In this document: positions 18,103-25,825 of the stretch, in pieces | Position numbering within the stretch: position 1 is the stretch's first letter | Layout: the number at the start of each line of letters is the position of its first letter | DNA from: CBDCUC01 sp965222485 | Lineage (GTDB): Bacteria; Pseudomonadota; Alphaproteobacteria; Rhizobiales; Hyphomicrobiaceae | DNA: 64,000 nt | Assembly (NCBI GenBank): GCA_965222485.1 | Contig: CBDCUC010000030.1 | Span: 372,001-436,000, forward strand | Direction: 5' to 3' | Translations under genes and position numbers: made by a program | The notes under the pieces: model-generated | Told to the model about the DNA's origin: nothing | What the model saw: only the letters and a program-made list of their open reading frames with translations | The model's database searches: none

Positions 18103-18234
18103 TCTTCGCAATTGCCAGAAAATGAAGCCGATGTGGTCCATTTTTTTTGGTAGGTGCGTAGCCCATATGGTAGCTTTCGCAGCGCAAGTGAGATTCTTAC
18201 CAAAGGCTGTGCCTGAAAGCCGGGACACCGATTA

Positions 18235-19134
18235 ATGAGTGACGAGGGTTTGGCCGAGGCCTGGTTAGAGGCGGCAGATGGGCGCCAATGGCCGCTTGAA
18301 ACGAACTGCCCTATTGGCAGGTCGCCGTCCAACCATATCATTATCGACGACAGGAAAGTGTCGCGACGGCACGCGGTTGTGCATCGACAGGATGTTGACG
18401 AGTATTGGCTTGTTGACCTTGGCAGCGGCAATGGTTCCTACGTCAATGGCTTGCGCGTTTCGCTGCCATCGCGATTGAATGACGGCGATGTCATGAGCCT
18501 TGGTGATTTTTCACTGACCTTCCGACAGGCTTCACCTGCAGGGGCGGAGAAGAGTGCCGTCCAGGCTTCGTCCATGACTGTGATCGACGTGCAGAGTATC
18601 GATTGCTGGATGCTTCTTTGCGACATTGTGAATTCGACGCAGCTCTCGTGCGAATATGAAAATACCGTGTGGGCATCGATGGTAGGTTCTTGGGCGGGCG
18701 ATTGCCGGCAAATCATCGAGCTTCATGGCGGGGTGATCAACAAATATCTGGGTGATGGGTTCTTAGCGATTTGGCCGGGAAAAGAAGAATCGGTGGAGCA
18801 TGTCAAAGGAGCTTTGGAGGCACTGCTGAGTGTGCAAACCGAATCCAAGTTGCCGTTCCGTCTGGCGCTGCATGTTGGCGAAGTTGCCCGCGGCGGAGGC
18901 AGGGCTCTGGGAGAAGACAATCTGTCAGGGTTTGAACTCATACTCCTTTTCCGAATGGAGAAATTGGCAGCTTCACTGGGGCGGAAATTTCTGTGTAGCG
19001 AGGCGGTAAACGAACTTCTTGGCCCGCGTCTTGCGCTGGAAAGCGCAGGCGAGCACGAAGTCGCTGGCTTTATCGATACGCGCCCGCGCGAATTCTTTGG
19101 TATCGCCTCAGCCGCACGCAAGGACAAGCGTTGA
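18235..19134 (+). CDS. FHA domain-class III nucleotide cyclase fusion
   Basis: This is a 299-residue soluble protein. An N-terminal FHA domain (about 10-100) shows GRSPSNH, SRRHAVV and GSGNGSYVNG, the full phosphothreonine-binding set. A class III adenylate/guanylate cyclase domain follows (about 122-295) with both metal-binding Asp residues, Asp130 in CDIVNST and Asp174 in LGDGFLA, and Lys170 in the adenine-contacting position. Arg240 is kept, but the transition-state Asn expected four residues earlier is Ile236, so activity may be weak or altered. The linker holds Thr115 in MTVID, a motif shared with the neighbouring kinase. FHA binding to a phosphorylated partner could control second-messenger synthesis; this is inference. 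Confidence 0.87.
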   Translation: MSDEGLAEAWLEAADGRQWPLETNCPIGRSPSNHIIIDDRKVSRRHAVVHRQDVDEYWLVDLGSGNGSYVNGLRVSLPSRLNDGDVMSLGDFSLTFRQASPAGAEKSAVQASSMTVIDVQSIDCWMLLCDIVNSTQLSCEYENTVWASMVGSWAGDCRQIIELHGGVINKYLGDGFLAIWPGKEESVEHVKGALEALLSVQTESKLPFRLALHVGEVARGGGRALGEDNLSGFELILLFRMEKLAASLGRKFLCSEAVNELLGPRLALESAGEHEVAGFIDTRPREFFGIASAARKDKR

Positions 19135-19202
19135 GCTTGAGCGCGTATTACTTGGCCACGCGCGCTGCCGTGCTGGCGCTATATCTCTTGGCTTTTGGTT
19201 TG

Positions 19203-20168
19203 CTAGAAGATGATGACGGCGAGGATGAGCAAGGCGAGTGCGGCCGCAGCTGCTGCAATGATCGGTTTTGCTTGTGCCTGATCCTTAACGGTCTGGATAG
19301 CGGCTGGGGCCGCCGGGATTTTTTTGGTCAACGCGGCAGGACTTAGTGTGGTTGCCAAGTTTCGTGCCATGCCAGGGCGCGATGACTTTTCGACTCGAAC
19401 AACCACTATCGTGGTATTGTCCTGACGTGGGTCGTGCTTTGCTTCGACTGAGGACATCAAACGGTTCGCTACATCTTCGGCGGATAGATCCTGGGTGTCA
19501 TGAATGATGGTTGCGATTTCATTTCCTTCAAGCGTCAACAGCCCGTCGCTTGAGACGATCACCCAGTCGCCCGCCATCAATGGATAGGCCTGCAGCTCCA
19601 GATCCTGCATTGGGATTGTCTGGCCGGTGAGTGCGGAGTGCAGGGCGCGGCGACGGCCGTCAGACTGGGCGACCTGCTCAGATATAATTCCGGCTGCGAC
19701 CTGTTTGTCGAGAAGTGCGCCGTGGGAGTGATCGGCATTGAGACGATGCAGCTTGCCGTCGCGGTAGAGCAGAAGCGTTGAATCACCCACACTGACCCAA
19801 CGCAGTCCGTCGGCGTCGAGATGCCCGGCGACAAGTGTGCAGCCCATGCCTTCGAGCGTGCTGTCTTGTGCTATTGCTTCAGTTAGCGCGGCGTTGCTTG
19901 CGTCAAGTGCGTGTGCCATGCGCGGGCCGATGTCGCCCGCTCCTGCCGCGTAGGCATCGATATAGCGCTCACAAGCGAGTCGGCTTGCAAGCTGCCCCGA
20001 CACGTGGCCTCCCATGCCGTCGGCGAGTACGACAAGCAACGGCGTATCAGTCCCCTCATCGCTGGTGGGTTGCCAGAGGGCGCTAAAATCCTCCTGTCGC
20101 GCACGCCGTCCTTGGCTTGCGCGTGTCGCATGAGAAAATGTGACGAGGCTCGCTGTCATGATTGGCAC
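19203..20168 (-). CDS. PP2C-family Ser/Thr protein phosphatase, membrane-anchored
   Basis: This is a 321-residue metal-dependent phosphatase. Motifs in order are RRARQEDF (phosphate and metal site), VLADGMGGH, WVSVGDSTLLLYRDGKL, VIVSSDGLL and DPRQDNTTIVVVRV, covering all four metal-binding Asp positions. After about residue 255 comes a linker and a single C-terminal hydrophobic helix (about 300-320), tethering the catalytic domain to the inner membrane facing the cytoplasm. It would remove phosphate from targets of the Ser/Thr kinase encoded at 23.1 kb. It lies downstream of two FHA genes on the same strand, 15 bp after the nearer one. GTG at 20168 was taken as start; ATG at 20159 is possible. 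Confidence 0.93.
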   Translation of the reverse strand: MPIMTASLVTFSHATRASQGRRARQEDFSALWQPTSDEGTDTPLLVVLADGMGGHVSGQLASRLACERYIDAYAAGAGDIGPRMAHALDASNAALTEAIAQDSTLEGMGCTLVAGHLDADGLRWVSVGDSTLLLYRDGKLHRLNADHSHGALLDKQVAAGIISEQVAQSDGRRRALHSALTGQTIPMQDLELQAYPLMAGDWVIVSSDGLLTLEGNEIATIIHDTQDLSAEDVANRLMSSVEAKHDPRQDNTTIVVVRVEKSSRPGMARNLATTLSPAALTKKIPAAPAAIQTVKDQAQAKPIIAAAAAALALLILAVIIF

Positions 20169-20183
20169 ACCGCCCTGAATTCG

Positions 20184-20867
20184 TCATGAACCGGTGGCGG
20201 GGCCGTCTTCAGCGGCCAGCCAGTCGAAGTTTTCGCCGCATAATGCGACAAACATCATAACGGTCTCACCGATCGATATTTCATCGCGATCCTTCAATTC
20301 CACAGGCGTCATTACGGGTGCGTTGTTGTGGCGAACTAGATTGGCTTTGCCGTTGTCGCGAAGATAGAACTTGCGAGCAATGTCGTCATAGATAATGAAG
20401 GCATGTGAATCCCTCGCGACACGTGTGTCGCCAAAGTTGAGCCGGATGCGCTGGTCGTCGCTGCGGCCGATGGTGTTCTGTCCATAAAAAACAGGGCAGT
20501 GGTTGCCGCGGCCCGGCCCATCGGTAATGACCAGCCAGCCGACGGCAGGGTCGAAGCCTTGTTCGCTTGGTTTATCTGAACCGCTCGGTAAGAACACGGT
20601 GCGGTCCTCGTTTTCATCTTGTGCGACATCGGGGTCGGACGATTGCGCCACACCGATTACTGGCCCGGGTGGATCCTGCTTAGAGGGCGTCGGCGACTTT
20701 AACGGTAAAATTCGTGTGGCTTCGTCGTCGTTGTCGTCGGCGGCATCCGGCTGGATTATGCGCGTCGCGTCGTCGGACGGATTGTTCGTAATAATGCGTG
20801 TTGCGTCGTCAGAACCAGAATCATCTTTTGGTTCGTTGTCGTCGTCGCCGGAACTTGCATGTGTCAT
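20184..20867 (-). CDS. FHA domain protein with repeated threonine motifs
   Basis: This is a 227-residue protein without signal peptide or membrane helix. The first 100 residues are acidic and disordered-looking and carry four copies of a short motif. DATRII occurs twice (Thr23, Thr35), EATRIL once (Thr51) and DRTVFL once (Thr90). A divergent FHA domain occupies about residues 108-205 (NTIGRSDDQRIRL, DSHAFIIYDD, DNGKANLVRHNN). FHA domains read phosphothreonine with selectivity at +3, and all four motifs place Ile or Leu there. The layout recalls regulators such as GarA/OdhI, whose N-terminal Thr is phosphorylated and then bound by FHA. It sits between the VWA-FHA and PP2C genes in one operon. 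Confidence 0.85.
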   Translation of the reverse strand: MTHASSGDDDNEPKDDSGSDDATRIITNNPSDDATRIIQPDAADDNDDEATRILPLKSPTPSKQDPPGPVIGVAQSSDPDVAQDENEDRTVFLPSGSDKPSEQGFDPAVGWLVITDGPGRGNHCPVFYGQNTIGRSDDQRIRLNFGDTRVARDSHAFIIYDDIARKFYLRDNGKANLVRHNNAPVMTPVELKDRDEISIGETVMMFVALCGENFDWLAAEDGPATGS

Positions 20868-20892
20868 TTGCTCAATTCCTTCTTGAAAATTC

Positions 20893-22338
20893 TCAGGCCT
20901 GCTGCACGACGAAGCGAAGTTTCACTTCTCCCAGCTCAATGATATCGCCGTCCGCCAGATCACGTTGGGAGCAGCGGTCGCCATTGACGAAGACCCCATT
21001 CTTGGTGCCCAGGTCGTGGATCGAGAGTGTTCCGTCCTCCGAAATCTGTAAGAGAGCATGGCGGCGGTGTACGGACCTGTTGGTGAGGCGGATGTCGTTG
21101 TCGCTTCCGCGTCCGACGCGCATATTGCCCGGCCGCAGCGCTACTGGCGGCGAATTTGAATTGAGCAGCTCCAACCAGCCGCTCTGGCTGGGTTGTTCGT
21201 CTTCGGACCAGTTCGGCGTCAGAATGCGCGTTTCGGCATCGCCTGCCTGTGTTGGTTCGACCGGGTCGTACTCAGCTGTGCGTTCTTGTAGTCGCCCCTG
21301 CAGGTTTGCTGCCGCGTCACCTAGGGAAAACGCTTGCGAGGAGGCGATGAGGATGGCCCCGGCAGCGAGGCCGACGATGGCGAGGATGAGTATTAGATTG
21401 TCGGAAACAAAGTTACCGGCATCCACATGCCAAGGGTCTTCGGTTAGTCGGCTTATTGTGATGGGATCAGATGAGACCGCCCCTTGCCCCTCCATAACGG
21501 CAGACACCGTAAACTCACTTGTCTTAGGTAGCCCTTCAGCATCGATCGTGAGAATGAAGCCGTTTTCCAGCAAAGAGAAAAGGCGTGAAGCAAATTCCAT
21601 TGTATCGGACTGCGAGAGTTCGGATAGGTCGTAGGTGCCGCCGTGTGTTTTTGAGCCGATGGTCGAAAACGCTTTTATGGGCGCCTGCCCCTTTTTGCCG
21701 AAGCTGACAAAATAGACCGCGACATCGTTGTCTTTTGCAGCGTCGATAACCGCTTGCTCGTCAACTCGTGCCGGCTTGGGTTTGGCGTCGGACAGGACGA
21801 TGACTGCTTTGCGGTCTGACGAAGATTCAGACGCCTTCTCAACAGCCTTCTTTAGTGACGACATCAGGATAGTGTTGTCTTTGGGCGGTGTGCTGAACCC
21901 CAGCGAACTCGCGATGTTGCTTAGTTTAATCCGCGAAGAGCCAAGTGGTGCCTCTTCTACGAGCGTTTTGCCTGCCAGGGCCACGCCAATGGTCTGTTTG
22001 CCCGCCGGGTAGGCGGCACGGTCAAGGAATTCGCCGATGCGCTTCAATTGTTCACGCTCTAGCGCAGAGGATTGAACGAGGAAGTAAAACGCTGACTTGT
22101 GAGTGGTCCAAGCGTAGGACTCTTCGGCGAAGTCAAGACGTTCACCGTCCGACAGCTCGACCTCAACGTCGCTCAAAGCCTTTCCGGAATAGGTGCGCAC
22201 GTGGCAGATGATTTTTTCACCCGTGTCGCGCTCTTCTGTTTGGCAGGACGTGTGGATAGGTGCGGCTGCGGCACCGGCTAAGGTCCCGAACCATGATAAG
22301 ACTAGAAAAATCGCGCATAAGCGGCGCATTGTTGTCAT
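20893..22338 (-). CDS. Membrane VWA-FHA protein
   Basis: This is a 481-residue protein from ATG at 22338, chosen because a signal sequence follows at once and GGGG stands eight bases upstream. A periplasmic von Willebrand A-like domain (about 78-260) follows the signal peptide. One membrane helix (about 313-333) leads to a cytoplasmic linker with Thr370 in AETRIL and a C-terminal FHA domain (about 395-478) with VGRGSDNDI, HRRHALL and GTKNGVFVNG intact. The VWA metal site DxSxS is degenerate (VQSSA, residues 88-92). The protein could couple a periplasmic contact to the phosphorylation state read by its FHA domain. It is the first gene of a minus-strand operon with the FHA and PP2C genes and divergent from the kinase. 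Confidence 0.85.
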   Translation of the reverse strand: MTTMRRLCAIFLVLSWFGTLAGAAAAPIHTSCQTEERDTGEKIICHVRTYSGKALSDVEVELSDGERLDFAEESYAWTTHKSAFYFLVQSSALEREQLKRIGEFLDRAAYPAGKQTIGVALAGKTLVEEAPLGSSRIKLSNIASSLGFSTPPKDNTILMSSLKKAVEKASESSSDRKAVIVLSDAKPKPARVDEQAVIDAAKDNDVAVYFVSFGKKGQAPIKAFSTIGSKTHGGTYDLSELSQSDTMEFASRLFSLLENGFILTIDAEGLPKTSEFTVSAVMEGQGAVSSDPITISRLTEDPWHVDAGNFVSDNLILILAIVGLAAGAILIASSQAFSLGDAAANLQGRLQERTAEYDPVEPTQAGDAETRILTPNWSEDEQPSQSGWLELLNSNSPPVALRPGNMRVGRGSDNDIRLTNRSVHRRHALLQISEDGTLSIHDLGTKNGVFVNGDRCSQRDLADGDIIELGEVKLRFVVQQA

Positions 22339-23080
22339 CACCCTACCCCGTTTTCCCGAATCCCGATGATCGTGACTATAGCAATAGTGCATGGGGTTCG
22401 CGATTTCCAATCCGGTGCCTACAACTAAGACTTAGAGCTGACATTTACCCGGCACAATGTGGCAGGTGTGGTTTGATTAATGAAAACACTGCCAAATCAA
22501 GTTGCGCTTGGAGAAGCTGCCCTTAACTTGGCCGTAACCAATTCGTTCTCCTGCGGGCTACTTTTCAATGGTCCGGTTTACGCGCTTTTGCTCTGTCCAG
22601 TGGGGCTTTCTGGATGATTGGCATCTATCCTATGCTTCGCAGGGGCCGTGCCCGTGTTCCTTGCGTGACAGTGGCAAGCCCGTGAAGTGCTATAGATCCG
22701 TCGAAATTGAGCGGGGGATGTGGTGCCCTGACGTCGCCTGGATACAATTTTCGTTAACCGGTACGGAAATAGTGGTCCTGGGCCCGAGACACGGAGGCCA
22801 GACTAAAAAATTGAAGCTTGTGAGATAGTCTGAATCGGAGTTCGTTGCGGTGCATTATGTTAAGGTTCTACGACTCGCAAGTTTGGTAACCGGATGTGGG
22901 GTATAGTGAATATGGCTTCGTGCGAGGCCTGCGGTTGACCTGAATGTTTGCCCAGGTCGGTGTGTTAGTGGACCGGTGCTCGTAAACCGGATTGTTGTCA
23001 ATGTGTAAGGAACCGCCTGGCTGCTGTGAGACGGTGGCAGGCGCGGTGCAAGGGAAGGATGAGGTCCGCCGGGACAGCAA
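22339..23080. other. 742-bp divergent gap between VWA-FHA and kinase genes
   Basis: This is the longest non-coding stretch in the window. It must hold promoters for the minus-strand FHA/PP2C operon and the plus-strand kinase. No tRNA, terminator, conserved RNA fold or credible protein was recognised. A plus-strand frame at 22568-22828 looks random. A small RNA or long leader is possible but unsupported. Confidence 0.4.
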
Positions 23081-25477
23081 GTGCGGCGGTGCCTGATAAT
23101 GGGAATGGCTTACCAACAGACATTGCCGGTCGATACGGAGCTGATTGGTGACTTCCGCATCCTTGGTCTTTTGGGGAGCGGCGGTTTTGCCAATACCTAT
23201 CTTGCGCTTGATCTGACGCTTGGCCGCGAAGTCGCGATCAAGGAGTTCTTTCCCTCTGAGTTGGCTGTACGGGCCGATACGCAAAGCGTCACCGTCAAAA
23301 GCGCTGCGCAGGAATCTCAGTTCGAATGGGCGCTGGGGCGGTTTGTCCGCGAAGCAAAAACGCTTGCAAAGTTCCGTCACCCGAGTGTTGTGCGCGTGTT
23401 TCGCGTTTTTAACGCCAACGATACCGCCTATATCGTTTTGGAGTTTGTGCGCGGCGCCAATATGGAGACGTGGTTGAAGCGCCTGGAGAGGCTTCCGACG
23501 CAGGAAGAATTCGACGAGGTGCTGCCGCCGTTGCTCGACGCGCTTGAGGTCGTGCATAAGGCAGGCATTCTTCACCGCGATATCAAGCCGGCAAATATCT
23601 ACATCAGAGAGGCGGATCAGACGCCTGTTCTGCTTGATTTCGGCGCTGCAAAATACGCGGCAACTGCCGCTGGTGATGCGGCCAACACGACCGCCGCTAT
23701 CGTGTCGAAAGGGTACTCGCCTAACGAGGCGTATGTAACCGATAGCCGGATGCAGGGTCCCTGGACTGATATATACAGTCTTGCGGCCACGGCTTATCGG
23801 TCGCTTACCGGTTCTGCTCCGCCAGAGTCGACGTCACGCATTCTCGATGACGATTGTGTGCCGTTGTCGGAAATGCCGGAACTTAGAGATCAATATCGTC
23901 CAGAGTTTTTGAGTGCCATCGACCAGGCGCTGGCTGTGATACCAAAGGATCGTCCACAGTCCATCGCGCATTGGCGGAAAATTCTGTTTCCGGGGCTTGG
24001 CGTGGCGCCAACAAGCGGGGATCCTGCCGGGTCATCGTCGACCAGCGATGCGGAATGGCACCCGCTGTCGGACACGCCTTCAGATGCTGCAACGGTCTAT
24101 GACAGTGGCGGATCTCTTGGCAGGAGCGGTGGGTCGTCGGGCGGCCGCGCGTTTCAACCTGTGCGGGGCTCGTCGGGTCCGCAGCCGGCACAGGTTCAGA
24201 TCAGGGGACGCAGCGTCGGCAAGGACCGTAGTGTGTCGGAGCCCTCGCGTGGGGCTTCGGCCGGAACGCTTCAAAGCGAAGTTGGCGATTCTGCTCGCGA
24301 AACGACGTTGGCGCGGGTTCCTGTCGACAGGCCATCGGGTCTCGCGAACAGGCCACTCATCATTGGCCTGGCGCTGATGGTTGCGGGTGCCGTCGGGCTG
24401 GCAAGCCAGTGGATTGGTGGCGATCAGGCCTCTCGCGGCAGTGCGGGCGGCGTGACGCAGGAGGCTTCATCGGCGCGGCTGGCGGCACGTCAGGCAGAGG
24501 ACGAGAGGAATCGCAAGGGCGAAGCTGAGAGACTGCGCAAGGAAAAAGAAGATGCAGCCGAGCGTCAAAGACTAGATGTCGAACGCCGTGCTGCCATGGA
24601 AGAGCAGCTCAAACAAGTAAAAGCTGCTGCCGCGTGGAAGCAGGCGGAGAAAGAACGCCAACGTGTTGCGGCGCAGGCTGCGGAGCGGACACGTGCCGAA
24701 GCAGCGCGAGCCCGTGAGGAAGAGGCTCGCCGTGTTGCCGAGGCGGAAAGGCTTGAACGTCAGCGGCAGGAGGAAGAGCGCCAACGGGTTGCTCGCGAGG
24801 CGGAAGCTGAGCGTGAGCGCAAGGAAGCAGAGGCCCGCCGCGCCGAACAGGCACGACTCCTTGCCGAACTGGAAGAGGAGAGGCGCAAACAGGAAGAAGA
24901 GCGCCAAGCCAAACTGGCACAGGCAGAAGAAGAGCGTAAACGTGCCGAAGAGGCGCGCCTCAAGCAGGAAGAAGAGGAAGCTGCGCGCAAAAAAAGCGAA
25001 GTTGCTGGCACGTCTGAACGTGCAGGGGAATTCGACGTCGCTGCGTTGGAGCCTAACAAAGTCGTGCCGGCCGGTGATGCGCGCCGTCAGTACCTGATCA
25101 AAATGCAGACGGCGCTGAAAGACGGCAAGTGCTACGACGGCAAGCTCAACGGCGATATCGGTGATGCCAGTGGCGCTCTAGAGAAGTTTGAAACAACGTA
25201 CACGAAGCAGAAGGGCAAACCGCAGGCCATTAACCTGGCCAGCGCGACGGCGGGTGAGTTTGAAGGCTGGCTGAACTGGTTTGGCCGCCTCGAAGGCTTT
25301 GTTTGCCCGAAGCCGCCTGCGGTCGAAAAGAAAAAGTCGACGCCAAAGTACAAAAAGCGCCCGTCACAGCGCAGCAAGCCGTCGACGCGAAAGAAGCGTA
25401 CGCGCAAGAAGAGGTCTAAATCCCCTAAACCGTCTGGTGGGACAAGCCGTGGCGACCTGTTGCGTGGCAACCGCTAA
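23081..25477 (+). CDS. Transmembrane Ser/Thr protein kinase with coiled-coil periplasmic domain
   Basis: This is a 798-residue eukaryotic-like kinase. The catalytic domain (about 25-305) has GLLGSGGFANTY, Lys54 in VAIKEFFPSELA, HRDIKPANI with Asp167, DFG at 186-188 and a GYSPNEAY loop end. A flexible Ser/Gly linker contains Thr338 in AATVYD, a likely autophosphorylation and FHA-binding site. A membrane helix (about 424-446) is followed by a 180-residue Glu/Arg/Ala coiled coil. A small domain at 663-745 (QTALKDGKCYDGKLNGD) resembles divergent peptidoglycan-binding repeats and has Cys684 and Cys742. A Lys/Arg-rich tail ends the protein. Start GTG has GGGA upstream; ATG at 23099 or 23105 are alternatives. 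It probably phosphorylates the neighbouring FHA proteins. Confidence 0.92.
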   Translation: MRRCLIMGMAYQQTLPVDTELIGDFRILGLLGSGGFANTYLALDLTLGREVAIKEFFPSELAVRADTQSVTVKSAAQESQFEWALGRFVREAKTLAKFRHPSVVRVFRVFNANDTAYIVLEFVRGANMETWLKRLERLPTQEEFDEVLPPLLDALEVVHKAGILHRDIKPANIYIREADQTPVLLDFGAAKYAATAAGDAANTTAAIVSKGYSPNEAYVTDSRMQGPWTDIYSLAATAYRSLTGSAPPESTSRILDDDCVPLSEMPELRDQYRPEFLSAIDQALAVIPKDRPQSIAHWRKILFPGLGVAPTSGDPAGSSSTSDAEWHPLSDTPSDAATVYDSGGSLGRSGGSSGGRAFQPVRGSSGPQPAQVQIRGRSVGKDRSVSEPSRGASAGTLQSEVGDSARETTLARVPVDRPSGLANRPLIIGLALMVAGAVGLASQWIGGDQASRGSAGGVTQEASSARLAARQAEDERNRKGEAERLRKEKEDAAERQRLDVERRAAMEEQLKQVKAAAAWKQAEKERQRVAAQAAERTRAEAARAREEEARRVAEAERLERQRQEEERQRVAREAEAERERKEAEARRAEQARLLAELEEERRKQEEERQAKLAQAEEERKRAEEARLKQEEEEAARKKSEVAGTSERAGEFDVAALEPNKVVPAGDARRQYLIKMQTALKDGKCYDGKLNGDIGDASGALEKFETTYTKQKGKPQAINLASATAGEFEGWLNWFGRLEGFVCPKPPAVEKKKSTPKYKKRPSQRSKPSTRKKRTRKKRSKSPKPSGGTSRGDLLRGNR

Positions 25478-25825
25478 AGAGACAAGTGAACACTCAGTGG
25501 GTTGCGCATTCCGGGCAGCCACTCAAATGCTCCCACCGTGTGAATAACTGCAGTAGGCGGATGGTGGCATCGGGCAACGACACCTGCGGCTGACGGCGCT
25601 CGGTCTGAGCTAGTTTTACTCTGCATTCATCGTTTTTTGTCCCTTGATTTCCTGTGTTGCCAGATGGCTACGCCCCGTAGCTGTCTCGGCAGGTTTCGCG
25701 TGGATTTCAGGCTCTGTGGTTGGTGGAGGGAGGCGAATCACATATCGCGAAATGTAACGCTGTTTGGCGTGTGTCAGCCGGACGAGCCGGTCTCAACTGG
25801 CGCTGCGGCGCAAAGGGGGTATTTC
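25478..25825. other. 348-bp gap upstream of porin gene
   Basis: The reading frame of the porin stays open upstream to 25637, but the signal peptide begins at 25826, so this stretch is taken as non-coding leader. No terminator for the kinase gene or symmetric site was recognised. Confidence 0.4.

Noticed and set aside
20798..21634. 278-codon plus-strand frame
   Set aside because: It overlaps the FHA and VWA-FHA genes in antisense and is Ser/Arg-rich like other shadows here.
22568..22828. 86-codon plus-strand frame in the kinase/VWA-FHA gap
   Set aside because: Cys/Trp-scattered sequence without a domain, signal or ribosome site.
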